Source: DATFVJ01 sp963826515
Lineage (GTDB): Bacteria > Actinomycetota > Actinomycetes > Streptosporangiales > Streptosporangiaceae
Length of the DNA stretch: 64,000 nt
Reading direction: 5' to 3'
NCBI GenBank assembly: GCA_963826515.1
Contig: CAWGXI010000014.1
Coordinates: forward strand, 1 to 64,000
Within the stretch, counting starts at the first letter, position 1. Every line of letters starts with the position of its first letter. The position numbers and the translations under genes are program-made. Shown piece after piece: positions 24,362 through 33,377 of this stretch. The notes below the pieces were generated by a model. The model made no database searches. It saw only the letters and a program-made list of their open reading frames with translations, and had not been told where the DNA came from.

Positions 24362-24604
24362 TTAGGCCCAGCGCGGGCGGGACTTCGACCTGATCGGCTG
24401 GGTTTTCCACCGAACGGCGTGACGCTCAGCGCGAGCGGTCACCCGAGCATCGGTCCATACCGGTTCATCCGCCTCGTAGCCGGACCCATCCTCACCGAGG
24501 ACAACGAAACGGTCGAAGGAACGAGCGCATAGTGTGCCCCGGCTCCCACAGTTCTGGCAGCCGAGATTCCGCCTGGCTGCGGCGGGCGCGCCCGGACGTG
24601 CCAC
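24362..24604 (-). CDS. Possible small Cys-containing protein, end cut by the IS
   Basis: Up to 80 residues: NLGCQNCGSRGTLCARSFDRFVVLGEDGSGYEADEPVWTDARVTARAERH. A CxxC pair is present. Its TAA stop is formed by the IS target duplication, so the original protein may have been longer. No family recognised and no strong ribosome site. Low confidence. Confidence 0.3.
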   Translation of the reverse strand: MARPGAPAAARRNLGCQNCGSRGTLCARSFDRFVVLGEDGSGYEADEPVWTDARVTARAERHAVRWKTQPIRSKSRPRWA

Positions 24605-24715
24605 CCCGCGTAGCCGTTATGCATTATTTTTCCCGAACGGCTGCCGCTGGGTGGCACGTGCAGGCCGGGCGGCACCGGCTGCTGACTCCTTGCCAGCATG
24701 CGTCACCTAAACTTA

Positions 24716-24731
24716 GATTGAACATTCAGTC
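24716..24731. promoter_or_regulatory. Candidate TetR operator 1
   Basis: GATTG-AACATT-CAGTC, a dyad upstream of the aminotransferase remnant (start 24751). It is near-identical to the sites at 29539 and 32888. Confidence 0.6.
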
Positions 24732-24750
24732 AAAGGATGAGGAGCGCCTA

Positions 24751-25245
24751 GTGGCCACCACAACGGCCCAGCCGGCAGGACTGCCTGCTGACATCGACGA
24801 CGCCATCACGCAGCAAGAAAAGATCTTCATCGAACGGCAGCCTGGATCGTCGCACCTGGCTGACCGAGCGCGGCACTCGCTTGCGGGAGGGGTGACCTCG
24901 AGCTGGCAGATCACCGTCCAGCAGGCGGTATGGCTGAGCCACGGCCAGGGAGCCAAGATCTGGGACGTGGACGGCAACGAGTACGTCGACCTGCACGGGG
25001 GTTATGGCGTGACGCTCGCGGGTCACGGTCACCCGGCCATCGTCGATGCCATGCTCAGCCAGTCCAGCCGCGGCACCCACTTCGCCCAGCCGACCCGCAC
25101 CGCGGTCCTGGTCGCGGAGGAGCTGACCCGCCGCTTCGACCTGCCGCTGTGGCGCTTCGCCAATTCAGGCACCGAGCGACGATGGACGCCTTCCACCTCA
25201 TGCGGGCGATCATCGGACCGGACCTGATCATCAAGGTCGAGGGTG
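24751..25245 (+). pseudogene. Class-III aminotransferase, N-terminal part only
   Basis: GTG 24751 follows GAGGAG. The N-terminal region has LADRARHSLAGGVTSSWQI, IWDVDGNEYVDLHGGYGVTLAGHGHPAIVDAM and LWRFANSGTE, typical of the glutamate-1-semialdehyde/omega aminotransferase type. One base is missing near 25180; restoring it gives NSGTEATMDAFHLMRAIIG. At 25245, after KVEGGY, the gene ends abruptly and joins potD sequence. The PLP-binding lysine region is absent, so the gene is dead. Confidence 0.8.
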
Positions 25246-26162
25246 GCTACACGTTCAACACGATGAACGAGGCGCTGGCCAAGCTGCGCACCGGGCAGCT
25301 GAGTTCTGACGTGTTCTTCCCAACCGTGGACGTGCTCGGCCCGCTGATCCAGACAAAGCTCATCCAGCCGCTGAACCACAGCTATATCCCGAACATCTCG
25401 CAGGCCTGACCCGACTTCACCAGCCCGTTCTACGACGGCAACTGGAAATACACTCTCCCTTACACGATCTACACAACCGGCATCGCCTGACGCAAGGACA
25501 AGGTCCCAGAGAACCCCGCTGCGATGGCGAACGGGTATGCCATGCCCTGGCAGGCGAAGTACCGTCGCCATCCCCGACGACTACCGCGAGAGCATCAGCC
25601 TCGGGCTCATGAAAACGGGATCTACGATCTCAACACGACCGACCCCAATCAGATCACGCAGTCCAAGCAGAGCCTGCTCAACCTGTCCCAGCTGACCAAC
25701 GTGCACATCGACAACAACGACTACTCGAATGTTCCGAGCGGCCAGATCTGGATCCACCACTCCTGGTCGGGTGACATCGCCGGAGCACCGGCCTACCTGC
25801 CCAAAGGCGTCTCCGCCGACGTCCTCGGGTACTGGTTTCCCGCGGACGGCAAGGGCCCGGTGGCCAGAGACACCATGGTCATTCCGAAAACCGCGAAAGA
25901 CCCGGTCCTCGCCCACCTTTTCCTGAACTACATGCTCGACCTGCCGAACGTGCTGGAGAACATCAGCTTCAACGGTTACATGCAGCCGCTCACCGCGGTT
26001 ACGCCCAAGCGCCTGGTGAAGGAGGGCCTGCTCGCGCCGAACCTCACGTCCACCGCGGTGCTCCCCTCCTACTTCGGGCGTAGAGTCAGCCAGCTGCAGT
26101 TGCCGCCCGCCGCGGACGCGCTCTGGCAGCAGGCTTGGCTCACGGTCAGCAACGGCGTGTAA
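25246..26162 (+). pseudogene. Polyamine-type ABC transporter substrate-binding protein (potD-like)
   Basis: TFNTMNEALAKLRTGQLSSDVFFPTVDVLGPLIQ and DLNTTDPNQITQSKQSLLNL, ending PPAADALWQQAWLTVSNGV, match spermidine/putrescine-type binding proteins. Two TGA codons replace expected Trp (25407-25409 and 25488-25490), a frameshift lies near 25560, and the 5' third including the signal peptide is missing because of the fusion to the aminotransferase. It is clearly non-functional. Confidence 0.8.
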
Positions 26163-26170
26163 GCACGGGT

Positions 26171-27000
26171 ATGTCGCTACCGGGACGCCTGTCGAGGCGA
26201 GATCGGCCGAGCCGGCCACGGCGGTTGTTCTGGGCCTCGCTTGCGGCGCCCGCGATGATCTGGCTGGCGCTGCGAGCGACATGACCGGAGCCGGGCCGTT
26301 CGCGGGGCCCATCATCGTCAGGACGATCGTCTACGTCGCAGCGGCTTGCCTGACATCGCTGCTCATCGGCTATCCGGCAGCGTATTTCGTGGCCCGCTTC
26401 TCCGGCCGCAGAAAGGGGCTCTTCCTGGTCCTGCTGATCGCTCCATTCTGGATCAGCCACATGATGCGCATACTCACGTGGATCGACCTGCTGCAGGCCG
26501 ACGGGTACCTGAACCGCGCGCTCACCTCCCTGCACATCACCTCCCAGCCGGCCAACTGGCTGAGCGGCCGGGCCGTGACAGTGATATTCGGCCTCGCCTA
26601 CGGTTACGTGCCTTACATGATCATGGTGCTTTACGCCGGGCTTGACCGCATAGATTCCTCGCTGATCGAGGCCGGTGGTGATCTCGGGCTGAGCCGGTGG
26701 CGCACATTCGTCAGGATCACCCTCCCGCTCAGCCGGCAGCCGATCCTCACCGGATTACTGATCACGCTGCTGCCGATGCTCAGTGACTATTACACAAACC
26801 AGATGCTTTCAGGTGCGGCCAGCACGTCGATGCTGGGCAACGTGATCGACGGCCAGCTTCAGACCCGAATCCACGAGTAGGACACCGGGCCTGCAGCCAC
26901 AGGGCGCGGCGCTGTCCATGCTCTTCCTGCTGGTCCTGCTGGTTCCGATGATCTATTACGTGATCGCTACCAACCGCCCACGACGGCCACGTCCGCCGCT
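26171..27000 (+). pseudogene. ABC permease, potB-like
   Basis: MSLPGRLSRRDRPSRPRRLFWASLAAPAMIWLAL starts the gene, then a deletion joins it to IVRTIVYVAAACLTSLLIGYP. The permease signature is DRIDSSLIEAGGDLGLSRWRTFVRITLPLS (EAA loop). Near 26870 a frameshift moves the last membrane helix (LFLLVLLVPMIYYVIATN) into another frame. It is non-functional. Confidence 0.75.
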
Positions 27001-27019
27001 CCTGAGCCGCTGCCCACAG

Positions 27020-27416
27020 CGGCCAGCACCCGGCCACGCCGGCTGCGCCTGCCTTCGATCGGGCGGCGCCATCCCTGGCGGCACGCGTGGTTCCTCGAAG
27101 GCTTCACATGGCTATATCTCGCGTGGTCGTTGCTGCCGATCGGGCTGGCCGTCCTGTTCTCCTTCAACAGGCGTGATCGACCGACTTCGTGATCGTGGAC
27201 CTGCTGTCCTCGACGGCGGGGACCCAGCCAGTGTCCGTGATCATCTATTCCACCACGCACGGCGGCAATGGCGGGCCCGCGCTTGACGCGCTCGCCACGA
27301 TCATGCTGCTGGTCTCGTTCATCGTGGCGACAGCCGACTTCTTCGGCTATCGGTGGATGACCAGGGGCGAACGGGTCAAGGGACGCGACGTGCTCACCAC
27401 CATCGCAGGAGTCTGA
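27020..27416 (+). pseudogene. ABC permease, potC-like, internal deletion
   Basis: The first membrane helix survives (WFLEGFTWLYLAWSLLPIGLAVLFSFN, about 27080-27170). After a stop and a large deletion only the C-terminal part remains (DLLSSTAGTQPVSVIIYS, LATIMLLVSFIVATADFFGYRWMTRGERVKG). The EAA loop is lost. Confidence 0.7.
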
Positions 27417-27472
27417 GCCCGCTGCCAGGGCTCACACGGAGGCGGGCTCATATGCGCGGCCGACCCTGGAAA

Positions 27473-28396
27473 TCAGTTTCTGGCCAGGACGGCCTTGCCC
27501 GCCACCTCGTGCCTGCGCATCGCCAGCACCGCCTCGGGCGTCGCGCCCCAGCCACGAGGCCCGCCAATCTGCGGTATCAGCTTGCCCTCCGCGACCAGCA
27601 GCGCCAGCGCCGCAAGGTCCTCACCGAACGTTTCCTCACCGGTCCGGTAGACGAAAAAGCCCTCCACACGACCGCCCGGTGCTCCTTCCGCGAAGTCGTA
27701 GAAGGCGATGTCGCTGCGCTGGCCGCTGGCGACGCCGTAGGCGGTCGCGACGCCGCCGGTAGCAAGCCTGCGCACCGCCGCGGCGAGGATCTGGCCGCCG
27801 ACGCCGTCGAGCACGAGGTGGAACGGGCCGACGTCAGCTCCGATCTCGGTGATCACCTCGTTGGCACCGAGCGCGCTCACTGCTGCGATCCGGGCCTGCC
27901 CGCTGACCTGCGCGGTCACCATCGCGCCTGCGATGCGCGCGAGTTGCACCGCGAACGTGCCCACGCCGCCGCTCGCGCCGGTGATCAGTACCCGGCGGCA
28001 AAGCAGCGATCCGCCCGTCTGCAGCCCGCGCAGCGCGGTCAGACCGGCGACAGGCAGCGCGGCAGCTTCCGCGAACGCAACAGAATCGGGTAGCGCTGCC
28101 GCGCGATGTGAAGGTACGGCCACGCGCTCACTCCACCCGCCCTGGTCGGCCAGGCCCACCACGCGGGTACCGACGGCGGGCCCGGTACCGTCCGCGGCAG
28201 TCGCCGCGACAACGCCGGCCACATCCTGGCCGGGGGTCCAGCCGTCAGGCCGCGATTCGATCAGGGCAAGCTCGCCGCGGTTGATCGAGTACGCGGCCAC
28301 CTCCACCACTAGGTCGTGCTCGCCGGGCTGGGGCTCAGGTAGTTCGCGCCTGACGATCCCCGCTGGCCCAGCCGGGTCGGTCACGTAACCGAGCAT
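27473..28396 (-). CDS. Zinc-independent alcohol dehydrogenase/quinone oxidoreductase (MDR family)
   Basis: 307 residues from ATG 28396. A GroES-like N-terminus (EPQPGEHDLVVEVAAYSINRGELALIE, GQDVAGVV) precedes the NADPH-binding RVLITGASGGVGTFAVQLARIAGA. The catalytic-zinc Cys/His set is not evident, placing it with quinone-reductase-type MDR enzymes. The frame is intact, unlike its neighbours. It faces the decayed pot genes and follows the TetR/potA remnant on the same strand. Substrate unknown. Confidence 0.8.
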   Translation of the reverse strand: MLGYVTDPAGPAGIVRRELPEPQPGEHDLVVEVAAYSINRGELALIESRPDGWTPGQDVAGVVAATAADGTGPAVGTRVVGLADQGGWSERVAVPSHRAAALPDSVAFAEAAALPVAGLTALRGLQTGGSLLCRRVLITGASGGVGTFAVQLARIAGAMVTAQVSGQARIAAVSALGANEVITEIGADVGPFHLVLDGVGGQILAAAVRRLATGGVATAYGVASGQRSDIAFYDFAEGAPGGRVEGFFVYRTGEETFGEDLAALALLVAEGKLIPQIGGPRGWGATPEAVLAMRRHEVAGKAVLARN

Positions 28397-28458
28397 GTCA
28401 GCTCTCCAATTGCCATCCCGCGCCGGTCAGCGCCGGTCGACGTTCGCAAGGTACCGGC

Positions 28459-28735
28459 TCAGCCGACCTCGAGCGGGCTCTGTTCGGCCGCGAGCACCTG
28501 ATCGCCGGAACCGGGCAGGACCCGCAGGGCGTCTGGGGCGAGGTACACATGCACCGGTTGTCCCCTGAGCTAGATCATCGCGCGCACCATCGTTCTGAAC
28601 CAGGGCCTGCAGCTGCGCCCCAGGCGCGAGCCGCAGCATGACCTGGGTCGCCGAACCGAGGAACACCAGGCGCTCGACCATCGCGGCCACCCGGTTGGGG
28701 CCCGCGGAGCCGAACGACTCCCTGCCTGCCGGCGC
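28459..28735 (-). pseudogene. ABC ATPase C-terminal TOBE fragment (potA-like)
   Basis: The reverse strand encodes VERLVFLGSATQVMLRLAPGAQLQALVQN. After a frameshift it reads GQPVHVYLAPDALRVL and ends EQSPLEVG before TGA at 28459. These are the last two strands of a PotA-type TOBE domain. The nucleotide-binding domain is missing entirely. Confidence 0.7.
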
Positions 28736-28749
28736 CTGGCCGCGGGCCG

Positions 28750-29427
28750 CTATGGTTGCTGCCCGGTCGAGGGCTCGGGGGTCATGCCGCCGCCTCGCTC
28801 CGGCCGGATCCATTCGAATCCCAGCTGCTGCGCGGCAAAGCACATGCTCAGCTTGAAGGCCCGCGCCGCGTCCACCACGGGGTCACCGAGCGCGATCTGA
28901 ATAGCGAAGCCGTCGAGCAGCGCGGAAAGCGAGTCGGCGAAGTCCAGCGAATCCCATGCGTGGAACTCACCCGACTCCTGCCCCGCCAGTACGAGCGACT
29001 GGATCGTCTCCCGCCACCGCTCGTCGGACTTTTGCCGGACATTGGCGACCTCGGCGTGCCTGGCTGCCTGCGCCCAGAAGTCCAGCCATAGCAACCAGGA
29101 TCCGGCGGGCCCGGTGTCGGCTTCCGGCAGGCAGGTCATGGCGATGATCTCCTCAAGCTTGCCTACCGCGGTCGGGATCGCCGCCATCCGCCGCTGTCCC
29201 TCCGCGTACCAACTGTCTTCCGAATAGCGGATCGCCTCGGTAAGCAGCTGATCCTTGGTCTTGAAGTAATAGATCACAAGTGCAGCACTGGTACCCGCAC
29301 GCTCGGCGACGTCCGCGATGCGGGTGTCCGCGAAACCGCGCTCCACGATGACCTCGAGCGCCGCGCGGAGCATTTGTGCCCTGCGCTGGTCGGCCGTACC
29401 GCTGGTCACGCCAGCCTGCACATCCAT
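28750..29427 (-). CDS. TetR-family transcriptional regulator
   Basis: 225 residues from ATG 29427. The N-terminal HTH is MLRAALEVIVERGFADTRIADVAERAGTSAALVIYYFKTKDQLL, and the C-terminal domain is an all-helical ligand-binding region (WLLWLDFWAQAARH) of the BetI-like type. Dyads of the same sequence occur upstream of the aminotransferase, in the divergent gap before the FAD oxidoreductase (29539), and before the Rieske gene (32888), so it probably controlled all three units. The frame is intact while its targets are decayed. Confidence 0.82.
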   Translation of the reverse strand: MDVQAGVTSGTADQRRAQMLRAALEVIVERGFADTRIADVAERAGTSAALVIYYFKTKDQLLTEAIRYSEDSWYAEGQRRMAAIPTAVGKLEEIIAMTCLPEADTGPAGSWLLWLDFWAQAARHAEVANVRQKSDERWRETIQSLVLAGQESGEFHAWDSLDFADSLSALLDGFAIQIALGDPVVDAARAFKLSMCFAAQQLGFEWIRPERGGGMTPEPSTGQQP

Positions 29428-29538
29428 GGTGACATCCTTGCCCAATCCGGACCTCAGGGGCACCAGCCTAAGGCGATCCGCTGGTCATCGGCGCGGCGGT
29501 GCACCAGGTGCCCTTGTTCCGAAGGTATCAGGTTTCTA

Positions 29539-29554
29539 GACTGAACATTCAATC
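29539..29554. promoter_or_regulatory. Candidate TetR operator 2
   Basis: GACTG-AACATT-CAATC, between the divergent TetR gene and the FAD-oxidoreductase remnant (start 29574). It matches site 1 at 14 of 16 positions. Confidence 0.6.
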
Positions 29555-29573
29555 AACTCGGGAGGTCTGAGTC

Positions 29574-30020
29574 ATGGCCGGCTCGTATGACGCAATCGTC
29601 GTGGGCGGAGGTCACAACGGGCTGGTCGCGTCCGCCTACCTGGCACGGCAGGAGCGCGGACGGTCGTGCTCGAAGGAAGGCACAAGGTGGGCTCGGCTCG
29701 CGGCGGCCGAAAGACCTCGCGGACACACTGCGCCTCGCCTGGCAGAACCGTGGCCTTGACGTGCGGGCGATTCGCAGACGTCCCACCCCTGATGACAATG
29801 AGCATCGCCGACCTCCTTGACGATTGAGTCGCCACAGGTGAAAGGCGCGCTCGCAGTCAACGGTGTCATCTGGACGTGGGCCGGCCCGCAGGAACCAGGG
29901 ACGGCCTACGTGATGGCTCATCACTCGATCGGCGACGTGGGCGACGGGCACCTCGGCAACTGGGGCTTTCCCGAGGGCGCCATGGGCGCCGTCGCCGACT
30001 CGATCGCGGCGGCCGCACGC
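29574..30020 (+). pseudogene. FAD-dependent (phytoene-dehydrogenase-like) oxidoreductase remnant
   Basis: ATG 29574 begins SYDAIVVGGGHNGLVASAYLAR, the dinucleotide-binding fold. The frame breaks within 30 codons. A distant internal part, QVKGALAVNGVIWTWAGPQEPGTAYVMAHHSIGDVGDGHLGNWGFPEG, survives at 29826-29975. Most of the gene is deleted. Confidence 0.75.
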
Positions 30021-30357
30021 TGCCGGCCGCCGACTTTGATCCCGTATGACCGGGTTAAGGGCTGAATTTTGCCGCCATCCACGGTTATCACGGCGGAGGC
30101 CGCGGGTATCGGGCCGTAGACGGCCCTTAGTGCGGAAGTGATGTTGTTGAGAAGGCCAATCAACGGCTGCCAAAGCCCGCCTCCACCTGGAGGATTGCCG
30201 GGGAACGGATACCCGCCGACGTTAATGGCGGGCGGCACCCGGGGATAGAGCATCCTCTCCACGAACGGGCCGATGAGGTTCCTGCCGGGCCTTCGCAGCG
30301 CTCGCGACAGCCAGCCGCCGCCACGAGAGCCCCGGCCAGCAGCGGGGAGGACCACAG
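30021..30357. other. Region without a supported gene
   Basis: A minus-strand frame encodes a Gly/Pro-rich stretch (GGYPFPGNPPGGGGLWQPL), but it has no recognisable domain or start. It may be the tail of a lost secreted protein. Confidence 0.3.
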
Positions 30358-31644
30358 GTGCAAAACAACGGCGGGACCGGCGCGGGCTACCGGGGCGTCC
30401 TAGCCGCCCGCCGTCAGCGGCTGATAATAGCGGCATTACTTGGTGCCCTTAGCCTGCTCGTTGCGGCGTGCTCAGCCAATGCCCATGCGAAGAGCCACCA
30501 TATCCCGGCCGCGCAGCTGACCATAACGCCCGCCAACGGCATCGCCAACGCCCAGCCGGACCAGGGCGTGACGGTAATGGCCTCGCATGGCGTGATCAAG
30601 AACGTCACGGTCACCGAGGGAGCCGACCCTCTCAGCGGGAGCCTCAATGCCAGTGGCACGGTCTGGCAGAGCGAGTGGGCACTGCAGCCATCGCGCGCCT
30701 ACGCCGTGACCGCGACCGCGGTGAACTCGTCGGGAAAGACCGTAACCGAGACGAGTTCGTTCCGCACCCTTAAACCGTCCGCGACCATCCAGGCCCAGAC
30801 CGTCCTCGGGGATGGCCAGACCTATGGCGTCGGCATGCCGATTGCCATCACGTTCAGCCGTCCGGTCACGGACAAGGTGGCGGTGGAGCGATCTCTGGTG
30901 CTGCGGACCTCCAAGCCCGTTGCCGGCGCGTGGTACTGGGATGGCAGCGAAACCGTCGCGTTCCGGCCCAGGGCCTACTGGCCCCAGCACACCCGCGTGA
31001 CCTTCGTCGCGCACCTGGCCGGAGTGGAAGCGGCCCCCGGCGTTTACGGCACAGCCAACCTCAGCCAATCCTTCGTGATCGGCAACTCGCTTATCGCCGT
31101 GGTGAGCACGACCAGCCACTACGCCAAGATCTACTATCGCGGCAAGCTCTTCGGTGTCTGGCCGGTCAGCACCGGGCAGCCCGGCGACGACACCGCCAAC
31201 GGTACCTACCTGACCATCGAGGAGGCCAACCCGACCTTGATGAGCGGACCGGGGTACACGAACTTCCCGGTGCCGTGGTCGGTGCGGTTCACCTGGAGCG
31301 GGAACTACATGCACGACGCGTACTGGTCAGTCGGGGAGCAGGGATACACGAACGTCAGCCACGGCTGCGTGAACCTGTCCCCCGAAAACGCCGAGAGCTA
31401 CTACAACCTAGCCGTGCCCGGAGACCCAGTGACGATTATGGGCAGCCCGGTCGCGGGCATGTGGGACGACGGGTACACCGAATGGTTCCTGACCTGGAAC
31501 CAGATCCTGCGCGGCAGCGCCACGCACGAGGCCGTCGAGGCAGGGCCGTCAGGCAGTTCGTTCGTCGACCCGGCCACGCTCCCCCGAACCACCGCGGCAT
31601 CACCCCTCGCCACGTCGCACGGGGGCAACTATCGCGCCAGCTGA
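30358..31644 (+). CDS. L,D-transpeptidase lipoprotein (YkuD type)
   Basis: 428 residues from GTG 30358. The signal peptide RQRLIIAALLGALSLLVAAC ends in a lipobox (VAAC). Two Ig-like domains follow (about 45-150 and 150-240, with ITFSRPV). The YkuD catalytic domain has VSTTSHYAKIYYRGKL, DDTANGTYL, and the active-site SHGCVNLSPENA with the nucleophile Cys. This is the layout of actinobacterial Ldt enzymes that make 3-3 peptidoglycan crosslinks. The protein acts outside the membrane. It is intact between two decayed genes. Confidence 0.9.
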   Translation: MQNNGGTGAGYRGVLAARRQRLIIAALLGALSLLVAACSANAHAKSHHIPAAQLTITPANGIANAQPDQGVTVMASHGVIKNVTVTEGADPLSGSLNASGTVWQSEWALQPSRAYAVTATAVNSSGKTVTETSSFRTLKPSATIQAQTVLGDGQTYGVGMPIAITFSRPVTDKVAVERSLVLRTSKPVAGAWYWDGSETVAFRPRAYWPQHTRVTFVAHLAGVEAAPGVYGTANLSQSFVIGNSLIAVVSTTSHYAKIYYRGKLFGVWPVSTGQPGDDTANGTYLTIEEANPTLMSGPGYTNFPVPWSVRFTWSGNYMHDAYWSVGEQGYTNVSHGCVNLSPENAESYYNLAVPGDPVTIMGSPVAGMWDDGYTEWFLTWNQILRGSATHEAVEAGPSGSSFVDPATLPRTTAASPLATSHGGNYRAS

Positions 31645-31702
31645 TTCGCCGGTCATCGTCGCGCAAGGAACCGCAGTACATGTGCCAGAAAGGTGACAGC
31701 CA

Positions 31703-32918
31703 CTAGTAAACTTGCGCTGGGCTGCCCGGATTCCAAACAGGCTGGCCAAGGTAGCCGCGGGCGACCATCGTGACGAACTGGTCCACGGCGTCTTCCTCCG
31801 CCGACAGCGGTCCCGGGCGGGCGTGCTCGGATTCCAGCCCGCGCTGGACCGATTCGCAGGCACGCCAGTCCTGCTGGTTGGTTATGTCCCAGAAGTCGAC
31901 CGCATAGCCGGGACCGAAGCCTGGCCGGTCGATCGACTCAGGCGCGAACGCCCACGTGCACTCGATCCGGGTGCGATTCACCGCGAGTGGCATGAGCCTG
32001 TGCGTCATCACATAATCGGGGTGCAGGCTTAGCAAAATGTTCGGGAAGATGTTCACGTAGATGACCGTGCGCACGCCGGCCGCGTCGAGGCCGCGCAGCG
32101 GTTCGCCGCAGCTCGCTCCGTCAAGCGACATCGTCTGCATGCCATCGCGCAGGTCCATCCAGCCGCCGACCCAGGTGCCTGGAGCCGCGTAGTTCTCGCC
32201 GCTCCTGGGCGGGCTCACCCGGCAAAGCTCCGGGTGGATCATGGGGCAGTGGTAGCACTCGTGGTAGTTCTCGGTAAGGATCTTCCAATTGGCGGCGACC
32301 TCGTAATCGTGCCGGCCGGCCGTCACGAGGCGTTCTTGCTCATAGGGGCGCACCAGCCCAGCGAGCGTGCCGAGCGAGCCAGGCCAGCGGCCCTGCCCGG
32401 CCCGAGCCGTCGACGAAGACAAGCCCGTGCCATTCCTCGGCCGGCAGCTCGGCCAAGCCTCACGCGGAGGCGTCGAAACCGGGCTTGTTCTTGAACCCGG
32501 CTGCCGCACGCAAGCCGCCGGAAAGTGAATACGTCCAAGAGTGGCAGGGGCAGATGATCACCCCTTGGTTCGCCGCCGACCCGCAGGGAAGCAGCTCGTG
32601 GCCGCGGTGGCGGCAGGTGTTGGCGAAGGCGCGCAGCGTCGCGTCCTCCCCGCGGACAAGCAAGACGCTGCCGGCCCCGGTCTGCTCGGCGCGCTGATCT
32701 CCGGGCTCGGCGATCTCCCCGCTCTGGCCGACACACATCCAGCCGCCCGCGAAGAAGTGACGCTGCTCCCAGCTGAACACGGCTGGATCGACGTAGGCTG
32801 CCCTGGGCAGCATGCGACTGTCGCCGAACGCCTTCAGTGTCTCGGCCAAGGCTGCAGAATCGATCGGCGTGCGAGCCAACGACGACTGACTGATCATACA
32901 GTCAAGGCTATGCAGCAC
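31703..32918 (-). pseudogene. Rieske aromatic-ring/betaine-type oxygenase alpha subunit, inactivated
   Basis: The N-terminal frame (32460-32918) has the Rieske cluster ligands in NTCRHRGHELL and VIICPCHSWTY. A TGA ends it at 32460 after FDASA. The downstream part resumes in another frame with NWKILTENYHECYHCPMIHPEL, supplying the mononuclear-iron His pair, and ends at 31703. The nonsense codon and frameshift make it non-functional. An operator dyad (32888) covers its start region. Confidence 0.82.
32888..32903. promoter_or_regulatory. Candidate TetR operator 3
   Basis: GACTG-ATCATA-CAGTC, a perfect dyad in its arms, at the 5' end of the Rieske gene. Same arms as sites 1 and 2. Confidence 0.6.
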
Positions 32919-33015
32919 AATGTGCGATGTCCAGCCAGCGTCGAGCGGAAACGCTGACCGGGTAGCGCCCTGGCCTTGGATTGACGGCGGCGAGCCGCCT
33001 TGGTTGGCGTCATTT

Positions 33016-33068
33016 CGTGATCGTGGTACCTAACCCGCTGTATGAGCAAGTTAGGTACCACGATCACG
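33016..33068. repeat. Perfect 19-bp inverted repeat
   Basis: CGTGATCGTGGTACCTAAC at 33016-33034 pairs exactly with 33050-33068 around a 15-nt loop. There is no T run on either side, so it is not a simple intrinsic terminator. It lies downstream of tRNA-Ile and upstream of the Rieske remnant. Confidence 0.7.
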
Positions 33069-33184
33069 GGCTGGCCACCGCGAAACACGGGACCGTCCAG
33101 GCGCCTCCGGGAGGTCCAAGGGTCGTCCCCAGGGTATATACCGCGGGCACCGGCGAAGGACGCCGAGGACGGATACCCGACTCG

Positions 33185-33258
33185 TGGGCCTGGATGGACT
33201 TGAACCATCGGCCTCGTCCTTATCAGGGACGCGCTCTAACCGACTGAGCTACAGGCCC
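33185..33258 (-). tRNA. tRNA-Ile (GAT)
   Basis: The reverse strand has acceptor GGGCCTG/CAGGCCC, D arm AGCTCAGTCGGTTAGAGC, anticodon loop CTGATAA with anticodon GAT, and T arm with GGTTCAAGTCC. The usual actinobacterial neighbour of the DUF3566 gene and gyrA. Confidence 0.95.
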
Positions 33259-33377
33259 ATGAGTTGCAAACGCTGGTGAAGGTTACCGCATCCGCTGCGC
33301 CGGCGAGAAGCGGGGGGTGCGACGGGGCGGGCAGCATACCGGCTTGCCTCGATCGGAGGCAGGAGCCGACGGACGCC

